A stretch of 64,000 nt of DNA from Roseomonas populi (GCF_024594815.1 NZ_JANJOU010000019.1:62001-126000); one strand, 5' to 3'. Shown: positions 28,189 to 37,017, counted from the stretch's first letter. Program-made: numbers and translations. Notes: a model not told the origin generated them from the letters alone.

Positions 28189-29052
28189 ATGGCCGGCGTC
28201 TTCTGGCACCTCGGCAACTGGTCCACCGAGGAGCCCAAGATCCTCGGCCCCATGGACCACGCCTTCTGGCTGGGCTCTGTGATCTTCGACGGCGCCCGCG
28301 CCATCCGCGGCACCGTGCCGGACCTGGACCTGCACTGCCGCCGCTGCGTCCAGTCCGCCCTCAACATGCGGATGAACCCCACCATGACGGCCGAGGAGAT
28401 CGAGACACTCTGCCGCGAGGGCGTGCGCCGCATGGGCCCGGAGGCGGAGCTCTACATCCGCCCGATGTTCTTCGTTCGGCGCGGCCTCGGCGCCTCCCAG
28501 CCCGATCCGGACAGCACGGAGTTCATCCTCTCCATCTACGATTCCCCCATGCCGGCCCCAACGGGTTTCTCGGCCATCACGGCCCCCTTCCGCCGCCCCG
28601 CCCCGGACCAGGCGCCGACCGACGCCAAGGCCAGCGCCCTCTACCCCAACGGCGCCCGCGCGGCCGCCTGGGCGCGCGAGCACGGCTACGAGTGGGCCGT
28701 GATGCTGGACCCGGACGGCAACGTCGCCGAGTTCTCCGCCGCCAACCTGATGATGGTGAAGAACGGCGTGGTAATCACGCCGAAGCCCAACGGCACCTTC
28801 CTCGCCGGCATCACCCGCGCCCGCATCATCGAGCTGCTGCGCCGCGCCGGCCGCGAGGTGCGAGAGGACATCGTCACGCCAGCCATGCTGGAGGACGCGG
28901 ACGAGATCTTCGCCACCGGCAACTTCGGCAAGGTCCAGCCCTGCACCCGCTACGGCACCCACGACATGCAGCCCGGCCCCGTCGCCGCGGAGGCCCGCCG
29001 CCTCTACTTCGAGTTCGCCGAGACCGCCCGCATCCTTCCAAAGGCGGTCTGA
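28189..29052 (+). CDS. Branched-chain amino acid aminotransferase-like protein (fold-type IV PLP)
   Basis: The 287-residue protein resembles IlvE-type enzymes: the N-domain segment FWLGSVIFDGARAI, the PLP lysine in DAKASALYPNGARAA, the glutamate region VAEFSAANLMMVKNG and the phosphate-side loop FATGNFGKVQP. The last motif differs from the usual FFTGTAxEV, so this is a divergent subgroup and its substrate may not be a branched-chain amino acid. It follows the transglycosylase gene after 71 bases with its own GGGGGAGAG ribosome site. Confidence 0.88.
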   Translation: MAGVFWHLGNWSTEEPKILGPMDHAFWLGSVIFDGARAIRGTVPDLDLHCRRCVQSALNMRMNPTMTAEEIETLCREGVRRMGPEAELYIRPMFFVRRGLGASQPDPDSTEFILSIYDSPMPAPTGFSAITAPFRRPAPDQAPTDAKASALYPNGARAAAWAREHGYEWAVMLDPDGNVAEFSAANLMMVKNGVVITPKPNGTFLAGITRARIIELLRRAGREVREDIVTPAMLEDADEIFATGNFGKVQPCTRYGTHDMQPGPVAAEARRLYFEFAETARILPKAV

Positions 29053-29173
29053 CTTCCGGATCCGCAGGGCGAGGTACAAACTTCTGCCCCGCGGAACCGA
29101 ACGCCCCCGTCATCGTTCACGGATCATCCGCCGGCCCTCCCCGGGTCCGGCGAAGGAGATCGCCGGAACACCC

Positions 29174-29944
29174 ATGCCGAGGGACGACAGCCTTTCCAGC
29201 TCCACCGCAGACAGGGCCAGGGCGGAAGCCGCCCGCCCCCGCGCCGCCCTGGTCGGGTTCGGCGTCCTCCTGCTCCTCTTCCTAGCCTGGATGATCTACC
29301 GCCAGGTCACGGTCGCCCCCGGCCCCGCCCAGATGATCCTCATCGGCCGCGGCGGGGAGGTCACGCGCGTCCTCGGCCCCGGCCAGTGGAGCCTGCTCAA
29401 CCCCTTCAGCCAGAGCGTCACGTCCTACGACATGGCGCTCCTCAGCTCGGACCGCTCCGCACCGGACCGCGGCATGGGCGCCCTCAGCGCGGAAGGCCAC
29501 GCCCTGACCTTCTTCGGCACCGCCTTCTGGAAGGAGGGCACCGAGGACGACCTGCGCTGGCGTTATGCCCATATCCGCGCCGGGGCGGACGCGATGCCCG
29601 CCCTCATGGCCGCCTCCGCCCAGACCGTCGCGGGCCGCCACACCATGGACGAGATCATCCACAACGCCTCCGCCATCGGGCGCGAGTTGACGGACGACCT
29701 CAAGGCTCGCGCCCGCGCCCTCCTGCGCGTGGACGTCGCCGATTTTGCCCTCACCCGCATTGAGCCCGGCGAGACATGGCGCGCGGTGGTGAGCGAGCGG
29801 GAGCTGGGCCGCGCCCGCGCCGCCTCCATCGCCGCCTCCCCCGCCATGGCGAATGGCGCCGACAACGCCCTGGAGATGGAGCGGATCCGTCGCTGGGACG
29901 GCCGCGGCATCATCCCCGAGCGTCCTGGCCGCCCCGAGCCCTAG
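29174..29944 (+). CDS. Orphan SPFH/band 7-like membrane protein
   Basis: A cytoplasmic N-terminus of 25 residues and one helix (LVGFGVLLLLFLAWMIY) lead into an SPFH-like domain (VTVAPGPAQMILIGRGGEVT, FWKEGTEDDLRWRYAHI, ELTDDLKARARALLRVDVAD). It lacks the long coiled-coil tail of the stomatin at 5466-6482 and has no NfeD partner. The role is unknown; membrane scaffolding is inferred from the family. Confidence 0.7.
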   Translation: MPRDDSLSSSTADRARAEAARPRAALVGFGVLLLLFLAWMIYRQVTVAPGPAQMILIGRGGEVTRVLGPGQWSLLNPFSQSVTSYDMALLSSDRSAPDRGMGALSAEGHALTFFGTAFWKEGTEDDLRWRYAHIRAGADAMPALMAASAQTVAGRHTMDEIIHNASAIGRELTDDLKARARALLRVDVADFALTRIEPGETWRAVVSERELGRARAASIAASPAMANGADNALEMERIRRWDGRGIIPERPGRPEP

Positions 29945-30049
29945 GGCCGGGGCGAACCGAAGCCGCTCCCGGCACCGGCCCGGCACCACGCGGATCATTC
30001 AGGCACACCCGTACTACGCGCCGCGCCGCCGCCCCGGTAAAAAGACGTG

Positions 30050-30844
30050 ATGAGCCAGGCTCTCGCCACCTTCCAGGCCATGCAAGGCCCCCTCCCCGCC
30101 ACCGGCGTCGCACACTACGCCCGCACCGGCTGGCTCGCCGCCCGCGGCCTTTTCTCGCCGGAGGAGACGGCCGAGATCTCCCGCTGGACCGACGAGCTGA
30201 CCGCCGCCCCGGAGGTCCCCGGCCGGCACTGGGTCTATCACGAGCCCAGCCTCATCCCCGGCGCCGCCCCCGTCATCCAGCGCATCGAGAACTTCTGCCC
30301 CTTCCACGCGGGCTTCGACCGCCTGGTCCGCGGCGGCGGCAAGCTGGAGTCCGCCTGCGCCCAGCTGATGGGCGGCCCCGTCGTGCTCTTCAAGGAGAAG
30401 ATCAACTTCAAGATGCCGGGCGGCGCCGGCTTCGAGCCCCACCAGGACCAGCAGGCCGGCTGGTCCGCCTACGCCCCGCTCTTCATCACCGCCCTTGTCT
30501 GCATCGACCGCGCGACGGAACAGAACGGTTGCCTGAAGATGGCCAACGTCCCCCGCTTCGCCGGCCTGATCGGCGACGAGTGGAAGCCCCTCACCCCGGA
30601 GCAGATGGCCGGCTTCGCCCTCACCTCCCTCCCCACGCAGCCCGGCGACGCCCTGTTCTTTGACAGCTACGTCCCCCACGCCTCCGACCCGAACATGACC
30701 GAGGAGGCGCGCCGCATCCTCTACATCACCTACAACCTCGCCTCCGACGGCGACCACCGCGCCCGGTACTACGCCGACAAGCACGCCAGCTTCCCGCCGG
30801 ACGTGGAGCGCATTCCCGGCCGCGACTACAGGTTCAAGGTTTAG
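30050..30844 (+). CDS. Phytanoyl-CoA dioxygenase (PhyH) family protein
   Basis: This 264-residue protein fits the PhyH group of Fe(II)/2-oxoglutarate oxygenases. The His-x-Asp iron ligands are in EPHQDQQAGW, the distal His in SYVPHASDPN, and an Arg that would hold 2-oxoglutarate in ARRILYITYN. ALVCIDRATEQNGCLKM is also typical. The substrate is unknown. A GTG three bases upstream is an alternative start. It converges on the rhodanese-ChrB gene across about 210 bases that hold no clear gene. Confidence 0.88.
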   Translation: MSQALATFQAMQGPLPATGVAHYARTGWLAARGLFSPEETAEISRWTDELTAAPEVPGRHWVYHEPSLIPGAAPVIQRIENFCPFHAGFDRLVRGGGKLESACAQLMGGPVVLFKEKINFKMPGGAGFEPHQDQQAGWSAYAPLFITALVCIDRATEQNGCLKMANVPRFAGLIGDEWKPLTPEQMAGFALTSLPTQPGDALFFDSYVPHASDPNMTEEARRILYITYNLASDGDHRARYYADKHASFPPDVERIPGRDYRFKV

Positions 30845-30865
30845 GGCGCGCCCCGCCGAACCGCC

Positions 30866-30997
30866 CTATCCCCGCCGGTCGGAGGACAGGGCCAGCCGCC
30901 CCCGCATCTCCAGCGGGATAATCCCGTGCGCCGACAACCGCCGCCGCACCGCGCGGCGCATCAGCGGCATCGCGCTTCTCCGAAGGATGACCGGCAT
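30866..30997 (-). CDS. Possible small basic protein (43 residues)
   Basis: An ATG at 30997 preceded by an AGAAGCGAG-like site opens a 43-residue frame rich in Arg (MPVILRRSAMPLMRRAVRRR), downstream of the rhodanese-ChrB gene on the same strand. It has no recognisable domain, and its reality is doubtful. Confidence 0.2.
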   Translation of the reverse strand: MPVILRRSAMPLMRRAVRRRLSAHGIIPLEMRGRLALSSDRRG

Positions 30998-31055
30998 GTC
31001 TCGCTTCTTGCGGGTGTGCCGGACGGGATGGCGGCAGCCCCGAGCGCAACCTCGC

Positions 31056-31892
31056 TCAGGCCATCGTCTTCGCCTGCGCGTTCGGGGTGGCCGCGGGCCA
31101 GTTGTGCGTTTCGGCGACCGCGTCGCGGCTCCAGCGAAAGAAGGCGTCGTACAGAGCCATGGCGGCGTCGAGCTGGGCCAGGTCATCCCGGTACATGCGG
31201 GAGAGGCCGAGCGAGGCGGCCAGCAGGCCCGCCGACTGCGGCGTGAGATCGTGCCGGTCGGTATCGGCGCCACGGACGACGAGGGCCAGCCGGGAAAGGG
31301 CCTCGGACCTCAAGCCGAACTCCTCGACCATGGTGTCGAAGGTGCAGCCTTCTCCGCGGTGGCTCCAGAACACGTCTTCGACGTCGAACGGGGTTGCGCC
31401 GAAGCGTTCAGCGACCGCCAGAACTTCGGACGGAGCGACAAACAGGAACACGGCGTTCGGATCAACGAAGCGGCGGATGAGCCAGGCACAGGCGATACGG
31501 TCAACCTTTGGCCTGGACCGTGTAATCCAGACCGTGCGGCCCTGCGGATCTGGCTCCGGCAGTCGTTCAGGCCGGAGCAGGAGTCCGTTCCCCGCGACCC
31601 AGCCCTCGAAGCCGCCCTCCAGCACCTCGGCCCTGACACCAGCGTGCCGAAGCCAGGCAGCAACGCCATGGCTGATCTTCAAGCCGCGCTGGCAGATGAC
31701 AACGACGGAGCGCCCGGTGAACTCCGCGGCCCACTGCGGTACGGCAGCGGAATAGCGCAGGACAGATGTCGGGATGAGCCTCGGGTCGGCCGCGAAGTCC
31801 TGCCCGGTGCGGACATCCAGGAGAACCGGCGCGTCGGGCAGGCCTATGAGGCGGGAAAGCTGAACGGCGGTGATGGTGTCGGGCGCAGGCAT
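31056..31892 (-). CDS. Rhodanese / ChrB-domain protein
   Basis: The 278-residue protein has an N-terminal rhodanese domain (LLDVRTGQDFAADP, active-site cysteine in VVVICQRGLKISHG) and a C-terminal ChrB domain (ITRSRPKVDRIACAWLIRRF, VEDVFWSHRGEGCTFDTMV). ChrB-type proteins accompany chromate efflux pumps, but no chrA gene is in the window, so chromate resistance is not established here. The start at 31892 has a GGGAGAGGA site. This gene and the 300 bases upstream are AT-richer (about 62-65% GC in sampled lines) than the surrounding genes, a possible sign of transfer. Confidence 0.88.
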   Translation of the reverse strand: MPAPDTITAVQLSRLIGLPDAPVLLDVRTGQDFAADPRLIPTSVLRYSAAVPQWAAEFTGRSVVVICQRGLKISHGVAAWLRHAGVRAEVLEGGFEGWVAGNGLLLRPERLPEPDPQGRTVWITRSRPKVDRIACAWLIRRFVDPNAVFLFVAPSEVLAVAERFGATPFDVEDVFWSHRGEGCTFDTMVEEFGLRSEALSRLALVVRGADTDRHDLTPQSAGLLAASLGLSRMYRDDLAQLDAAMALYDAFFRWSRDAVAETHNWPAATPNAQAKTMA

Positions 31893-32200
31893 GGCGCGTC
31901 CTCTCCCTTCGGTGTGGGATGGCGGACGCGATACTTCAGCCGAAGCCTCACGGGGTGATCGCGGATCCCCTTCTTAGAACGGTGGTCTCACGCAATGGTT
32001 GGCGTCAAGCCGTCTTGAGGGACAATCGTGAGCCCGCCTGTCCGGCAGTTATTCGCTGTCAGGACGGTGCGGGCCAAGCGACCACCCGAAGCCAAACCGG
32101 CTGTCGCGGGCAATGCTGAACATCCGACTCTGGGATGGCGCGCGGACCACGCTGCTGGCCGCGATGGTCGCGCAGCGAACACCCCGGCCCGTTCCTACCT
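31893..32200. other. Intergenic region without recognisable gene
   Basis: These 308 bases lie between the start of the leftward rhodanese-ChrB gene and the stop of the leftward PfkB gene. Short open frames exist on both strands but have no family resemblance or ribosome site. The composition is like the ChrB gene, so it may be the other half of an inserted segment. No terminal inverted repeats or transposase fragment could be recognised. Confidence 0.5.
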
Positions 32201-33193
32201 CTACCCCTTCCGCCGCGCCCGCACGGAGGGCACGTCCCCACCTCCCGCAACCATCTCCTCCACCATCTCCCGCCCCGGCGTCCTACCGTCCCGCGCCCGC
32301 AGCGCCCCCGCGGCCGATGCGAAGCGCAGCGCCGCCTCCACGGCCTGCCCCTCCGCCAGCGCCAGCGCATAGGCCCCGTGGAACACGTCCCCCGCGCCGG
32401 TCGTGTTCGTCGCCTCCACCGGGAAGCTCGGCTGCCGGCCGGCTCCGTCCATCCCCGGGGCCCGCCAGAGCACCCCCTTCTCCCCATCCGTCACCGCCGC
32501 CATCTCCAGCGGCCCGGAGGTCAGCGCACGCCAAAGCCCCTCCTCCGGCGCCACTCCCGGCGCGAAGATCGTCAGCCCCGTGCGCGCGAAGATCGCGTGC
32601 CCGGCCAGCGGCACGAGCTGCCGCAGGATCCGCTCCTCGCTCTTCTCCGCGTCCAGCACCGCAGGCAGGCCCCGCTCCCGCGCCGCGCGGAACACCGCCT
32701 CCGCCGCCTCCGGCCAGCGCGGGTCGCATAGCACGCTCCCCGCCCCCGCCAGCCGGTCCAGCGGCAGGCCGGAAGGGTCGGCCGGCAGCCTCTCGCCACG
32801 ATAGGTCACGATGCTCCGCTCCCCCATCTTGTCCACGATCACGGCGGAGAGCGGCGTCCGCGCCCCCTCGGCCATCACCAGGCCGGAGGCGTCCACCCCC
32901 TCCTCCTGCAGGGCGTGCCGCAGCGCCTCCCCGGCCTCGTCCCGCCCCACGCGCCCCCAGAACACCGCCCGCCCGCCCAGCCGCGCCACCGCGATCGCGG
33001 CATGGGCCGCCATCCCGCCCACCCCCACGGAATAGCCCCGCGCCGTCACCTTGGAGGGCGGAGGTTCGATCTCGTCCACGCGGAAGCTATGATCCGTCAC
33101 CACCTGCCCCACGCAGACCACCACTGCCCCCTTCGGCACCGCCCCCTTCGGCACCACCCCCTTGGCCCCCACCCCGCCAGTACCGGACCCCAT
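32201..33193 (-). CDS. PfkB-family carbohydrate/nucleoside kinase
   Basis: This ribokinase-fold enzyme shows the N-terminal substrate segment (YSVGVGGMAAHAAIAVARLGG) and the PfkB signature with the catalytic base (NTTGAGDVFHGAYA, Asp in GAGD). It would phosphorylate a sugar or nucleoside with ATP; KdgK/sulfofructose-kinase-like members are similar, but the substrate cannot be told. The start is uncertain: the ATG at 33193 gives a 25-residue lead that contains a 15-bp repeat array (KGAVP units), and GTG codons nearer the VVVCVGQ strand are possible. Confidence 0.88.
   Translation of the reverse strand: MGSGTGGVGAKGVVPKGAVPKGAVVVCVGQVVTDHSFRVDEIEPPPSKVTARGYSVGVGGMAAHAAIAVARLGGRAVFWGRVGRDEAGEALRHALQEEGVDASGLVMAEGARTPLSAVIVDKMGERSIVTYRGERLPADPSGLPLDRLAGAGSVLCDPRWPEAAEAVFRAARERGLPAVLDAEKSEERILRQLVPLAGHAIFARTGLTIFAPGVAPEEGLWRALTSGPLEMAAVTDGEKGVLWRAPGMDGAGRQPSFPVEATNTTGAGDVFHGAYALALAEGQAVEAALRFASAAGALRARDGRTPGREMVEEMVAGGGDVPSVRARRKG
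33126..33170. repeat. 15-bp tandem repeat near PfkB start
   Basis: Two identical units (GCCCCCTTCGGCACC, 33126-33140 and 33141-33155) and one diverged unit (33156-33170) occur head to tail. In the PfkB frame they encode repeated Lys-Gly-(Ala/Val)-Val-Pro. Each leftward unit also carries an AAGGGG ribosome-site-like core before GTG codons. Confidence 0.7.
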
Positions 33194-33893
33194 GCGCGAC
33201 CCCTCATCCCTGCCCGGCTGGCTCGCCGCGCGAATCCTGCACATCCGGCCCGAGCTGATGGTGATCGACAAGCCCGCGGGCCTGCCGCTGGACCCCGGCC
33301 GCACCGGCGCCCCCAGCCTCGCGGAGTGGCTCCCCCTCCTCCAGCTCGGCAAGCGCCACCTGCCCCAGCCCGCCCACAGGCTGGACCAGGACACGGCCGG
33401 CTGCCTTGTCCTCGGCCGCACGAAGCCAGCCCTCGCCGCCCTCAACGCCCTCTTCGCCGCGCGCCGCGCCCGCAAGACCTATTGGGCCATCACCACCGGC
33501 CGCCCCCAGGGGTCGGACGGCGTGATCAACGCCCCCCTGCGGAAGATCAGCACCCGGCAGGCCGGCTGGCGGATGGAATCCCACCCGGACGGCCAGCCCG
33601 CCCGCACCGCCTGGCGTGTCCTCGGCACCGCGAGGGAGGCGGCCGGGGACCTCGCTTGGCTGGAGCTGCGGCCGGAGACCGGCCGCACCCACCAGCTCCG
33701 CGTCCACTGCGCCGCGCTGGGCTGCCCCATCCTAGGCGATCCCCTCTACGGCACCCGCCCGCACCCGGCCGGGCTGCACCTCCTCGCCCGGGCCATAGCC
33801 CTGCCGGAAACCCCGGAAACCGGCGCCCCGATCGCCGCCGAGGCCCCCGTACCGCCAGCCATGGCCCCGGCCTTCGCCCGCTGCGGCGCATAG
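33192..33893 (+). CDS. RluA-family pseudouridine synthase
   Basis: The 233-residue enzyme isomerises uridine to pseudouridine in rRNA or tRNA. It has the RluA start (LMVIDKPAGLPLDPG), the catalytic Asp in HRLDQDTAGCLVLG and the C-terminal RPETGRTHQLRVHCAALG motif. There is no S4 domain. The start at 33192 shares the palindrome CATG with the divergent PfkB start at 33193; an ATG at 33162 would put the start inside the PfkB coding sequence. Confidence 0.9.
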   Translation: MRDPSSLPGWLAARILHIRPELMVIDKPAGLPLDPGRTGAPSLAEWLPLLQLGKRHLPQPAHRLDQDTAGCLVLGRTKPALAALNALFAARRARKTYWAITTGRPQGSDGVINAPLRKISTRQAGWRMESHPDGQPARTAWRVLGTAREAAGDLAWLELRPETGRTHQLRVHCAALGCPILGDPLYGTRPHPAGLHLLARAIALPETPETGAPIAAEAPVPPAMAPAFARCGA

Positions 33894-33967
33894 GCACCTT
33901 TCGTCACGATCATTTGACGACCCCTCCCCGCGCCTGCCAAATCTTGGCTCCCAGGGAGTGGAGAGAC

Positions 33968-35701
33968 ATGCCGGAGGGCCCTCATATCGCGAGCCTTCCA
34001 CTCGCCACGGTGCGGGCCTCGGAGGTCGCCCCCGCGCGCTGGACCTTCAGCCAGCGCCTGGCCCTCGTCTATGGCGCCGTCTCCCTCGTCATCCTCCTCG
34101 GCGCCGGCGCCTTCACCTGGTGGCAGGCCCAGACCCTCTCCGCCCGGAACGAGGAACTGGCCGTTACCGAGACCCGCCGCCTCGCGGAACGGGTGGGCAG
34201 CGCGCTGGAACAGGCGCGCCAGGGCATCTCCGTCCTCGCCGTGACCGATCTCCTCCCCCGCGGGCCGGATGGCTGCGCCACCCTCCTCCGCGCCGCCCAC
34301 ATCACCATGGAGGCCCTGGTCCGCCACATCTTCGTGGTGCAGGCGAACCACAACGTCTTCTGCTCCACCCTGTCCTCCATGACCGGCCAGCCGACCACCC
34401 AGGCCGTCTCCCGCACCGCGGAGCTGACGGGCCGCCCGGTCACCGGCGCCCTCGTCACCTCCTCCTTCGGCGAGGGCCGGGTGATCGGCGTGGCCCACCC
34501 CATCCGCCACAACGGCCGGCACGAGGCCGTGGTGGTCGGGGCCGTGTCGGTGGAAGGCCTGCGCGACGACATCGCCCGCAACATGCCCGTACGGGAGGGG
34601 CTCCGCGTCTGGCTCGTCGACTCCGCGGAGGCGAGCGTCAGCCTTGTCGGAGAGCCCGCCCCGCTGCCGGCCCTCCCGCCCGCTCTCCAGGCCTCCTTCA
34701 ACGCCCCCGTGCCGGAGAATGCCGGCATCGCCTACCGGGGCGGCCAGGTCTTCATCCAGGCCCGCGCGACGGACGAGCTGAACCTCGTCGCGGCCTTCCC
34801 CGAGAGCACGATCCGCGCCGGCGCCCCGCTGGAGGTGGCGCTTCCGCCCCTCCTCCTCGCCTTCGTGCTGCTGGGCGGCCTCGGCGCACTTTTCTGGTCC
34901 GTCCAGCGCTTCGTCGTCGCCCCGCTGGAGGCCGCGACCCGCCGGCTGGAGGCGCCCGACGGCGCCCTGCCGCCCGACAAGCCGCATGGCGAGCCGAGCG
35001 CCGACGTCGCCGACCTCATCCGCCGCCTCGGCGCCACCCGCAGCACGCGGGACGAGGCCATCCGCCTGCGCGACCTGCTGCTGCGGGAAGCGCATCATCG
35101 CATCAAGAACCACCTCTCCCTCGTCGCCTCCTTCCTGCGCCTGCAGGAGCGCCAACTCTCGGACCACGCCGCGCTGCAGGCCCTCCGCGCCGCCCAGGGC
35201 CGCATGCTCGCCATCGGCATGACCTACGAAATGCTGCACGACGGCCCAGGCCAGCAGGTCGCGCTCGACGTCATGCTGGAGCGCTACGCCCGCGCCCTGG
35301 CCGCCCGCGAACCGGCCGGCGACGGCGCCGCCGCGCAGGTGGAAACCGATCTCGCCCACCTGGAGGTCCCCGCCGACGTGGCCGTGAAGATCGCGCTGGT
35401 GGTGAACGAGCTGGCGACGAACGCGCTGAAATACGCCTTCACCGGCCGCGGCCCCGGCACCGTCCGGGTCACGCTACGCCCGGCCGGGGGCCCCGCTGCC
35501 GAGGGCGGCTTCACCCTCCGCATCGCGGATGACGGCAACGGCATGCCCGACGAACCCCGCCGCGGCCTCGGCATGACGGTGGTGGACAACCTGCTGCGCG
35601 GCATCGACGCGACGATCGAGCGCCAGCCCGGCCCCGGCACCATCTTCCTCATCTCCTGGCTGCCCCGCTCCGCCAAGGCTGCCACCAAGGCCGACGCCTG
35701 A
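33968..35701 (+). CDS. Sensor histidine kinase (HisKA_2/HWE type)
   Basis: A 577-residue membrane kinase: helix 1 (about 31-52), a periplasmic sensor of about 240 residues with no clear named family, helix 2 (about 291-312), then a dimerisation region with the phosphoacceptor His in LLREAHHRIKNHL (His377, HRxxN pattern), and an HATPase domain (VVNELATNALKYAF, IADDGNGMP, GLGMTVVDNLL). The H-box is the HisKA_2 kind common in alphaproteobacterial general-stress and light sensors. The ATG at 33968 follows a GGAGTGGAGAG site. Its stop overlaps the next start by one base; no response regulator gene is adjacent. Confidence 0.92.
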   Translation: MPEGPHIASLPLATVRASEVAPARWTFSQRLALVYGAVSLVILLGAGAFTWWQAQTLSARNEELAVTETRRLAERVGSALEQARQGISVLAVTDLLPRGPDGCATLLRAAHITMEALVRHIFVVQANHNVFCSTLSSMTGQPTTQAVSRTAELTGRPVTGALVTSSFGEGRVIGVAHPIRHNGRHEAVVVGAVSVEGLRDDIARNMPVREGLRVWLVDSAEASVSLVGEPAPLPALPPALQASFNAPVPENAGIAYRGGQVFIQARATDELNLVAAFPESTIRAGAPLEVALPPLLLAFVLLGGLGALFWSVQRFVVAPLEAATRRLEAPDGALPPDKPHGEPSADVADLIRRLGATRSTRDEAIRLRDLLLREAHHRIKNHLSLVASFLRLQERQLSDHAALQALRAAQGRMLAIGMTYEMLHDGPGQQVALDVMLERYARALAAREPAGDGAAAQVETDLAHLEVPADVAVKIALVVNELATNALKYAFTGRGPGTVRVTLRPAGGPAAEGGFTLRIADDGNGMPDEPRRGLGMTVVDNLLRGIDATIERQPGPGTIFLISWLPRSAKAATKADA

Positions 35702-36294
35702 TGTTCTCCCGCCTCGATGCCTGTCGCGCCGCCCTGCGCGCCCGCCTGGCGGAGCCGCACCGCGCCTATCACGGCCAGTCCCACGTGGACGCCATGCTGC
35801 GCGGCATGGCGGCGCTCCCCGGCCCTCTCGCCCACGCCGCCGCGATAGAGCTTGCCATCTGGTACCACGACGCGGTGTACGACCCCGCGGCGCGCGACAA
35901 CGAGGCCCGCAGCGCCGCCCTGCTCCGCGCCGATCTCTCCGGCCTCGTCCACCCCCAGGTCATCGGCATCGCGGCGGAGATGATCCGCCTCACCGCCACC
36001 CACGAGATCCCGCCCGACCTGCCGGAGAACTGGAGCCGCGAGGTCGCCCTCTTCCTGGACCTCGACCTCGCGGTCCTCGGCGCCGACCCGCCCGGCTACG
36101 ACGCCTACGAGCGCGGCATCGCCGCCGAGTACGAGCCCGTCCACGGCCGGGATGCCTACCGCGCCGGCCGCGCCGGCTTCCTCCGCGCCCTGCTCGCCCG
36201 GCCGCGCCTCTTTCACACGGACGAGTTCCACGCCGCGCTGGATGGCACGGCCCGTGCCAACATTCGCCGGGCCCTGGAACACCTGCCGGGCTGA
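35701..36294 (+). CDS. HD-superfamily metal-dependent phosphohydrolase (COG4339-like)
   Basis: In this 197-residue protein the metal ligands of an HD-type site are visible: His in RAYHGQSHVDAM, the HD pair in IWYHDAVYDP and a later Asp in FLDLDLAVLG. This matches a family of predicted small phosphohydrolases with unknown substrates. The ATG overlaps the kinase stop (TGATG), so the two are translationally coupled; a nucleotide substrate tied to the kinase would be speculation. Confidence 0.85.
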   Translation: MFSRLDACRAALRARLAEPHRAYHGQSHVDAMLRGMAALPGPLAHAAAIELAIWYHDAVYDPAARDNEARSAALLRADLSGLVHPQVIGIAAEMIRLTATHEIPPDLPENWSREVALFLDLDLAVLGADPPGYDAYERGIAAEYEPVHGRDAYRAGRAGFLRALLARPRLFHTDEFHAALDGTARANIRRALEHLPG

Positions 36295-36342
36295 ACGGCT
36301 GCCCTCGCCCCGCGTTACCCGGCGGCAGAGGGGAGCTTCCGC

Positions 36343-37014
36343 ATGATCCAGGCCGTGATCTTCGACGTCGATGGAACGTTGATCGATTCCGTCGACCTCC
36401 ACGCCCGCGCTTGGCAGGACGCTTTCCGGGACTTCGGCCACGACATTCCCTACACGACCGTCCGCGACCAGATCGGCAAGGGCGGCGACCAGCTCGTCCC
36501 GGTCTTCCTGCCGCCGGAGGAGCTGGAGGAGAAGCAGGAGTCCCTGGAGAAGCACCGCGCCACCCTCATGAAGGAGCGTTACATCCCGCTCATCCGCCCC
36601 TTCTCCTGCGTGCCCGACCTCCTCCGCCGCATCCGGCAGGACGGCACGTGCATCATCCTCGCCTCCTCCGCGAAGAAGCAGGAGTTGCAAACCTTCAAGC
36701 GCATCGCCGGCATCGAGGACCTCGTGGACGCCGAAACCTCCTCGGATGATGCCGAGCGCTCCAAGCCCCACCCCGACATCTTCGATGCCGCCTTCGCCCT
36801 CTGCGGCACCGATGACCGCGGGCAGGTCGTCACCGTCGGCGACACCCCTTACGATGCCGAGGCCAGCGTGAAGGCCGGCCTCCGCCCTGTCGGCGTCCGC
36901 AGCGGCGGCTGGGCCGACGAGCCCCTGCGCGCCGCCGGCTGCATCGCCGTCTATGCCGGCCCCTCCGACCTCCTCGCGCAGTACGGGGACACTCCCCTTG
37001 CCGGGCGCCGCTAA
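36343..37014 (+). CDS. HAD-superfamily phosphatase
   Basis: The 223-residue hydrolase has all four HAD motifs: the nucleophile pair in IFDVDGTLIDS, Ser in IILASSAKKQELQTF, Lys in AERSKPHPDIF and the acidic pair in VTVGDTPYDAEASV. The cap inserted after motif 1 is the small helical type (C1) of beta-phosphoglucomutase-like or phosphoglycolate-phosphatase-like enzymes. It likely dephosphorylates a small sugar phosphate. The next gene starts 3 bases after its stop. Confidence 0.92.
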   Translation: MIQAVIFDVDGTLIDSVDLHARAWQDAFRDFGHDIPYTTVRDQIGKGGDQLVPVFLPPEELEEKQESLEKHRATLMKERYIPLIRPFSCVPDLLRRIRQDGTCIILASSAKKQELQTFKRIAGIEDLVDAETSSDDAERSKPHPDIFDAAFALCGTDDRGQVVTVGDTPYDAEASVKAGLRPVGVRSGGWADEPLRAAGCIAVYAGPSDLLAQYGDTPLAGRR

Positions 37015-37017
37015 CCG

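Noticed and set aside
30834-31273. Overlapping leftward frames of 71 and 135 codons around the end of the rhodanese-ChrB gene
   Set aside because: They overlap the PhyH stop or the ChrB coding sequence in other frames and are Arg/Pro-rich; only the 43-residue frame with its own ribosome-like site was kept, at low confidence.
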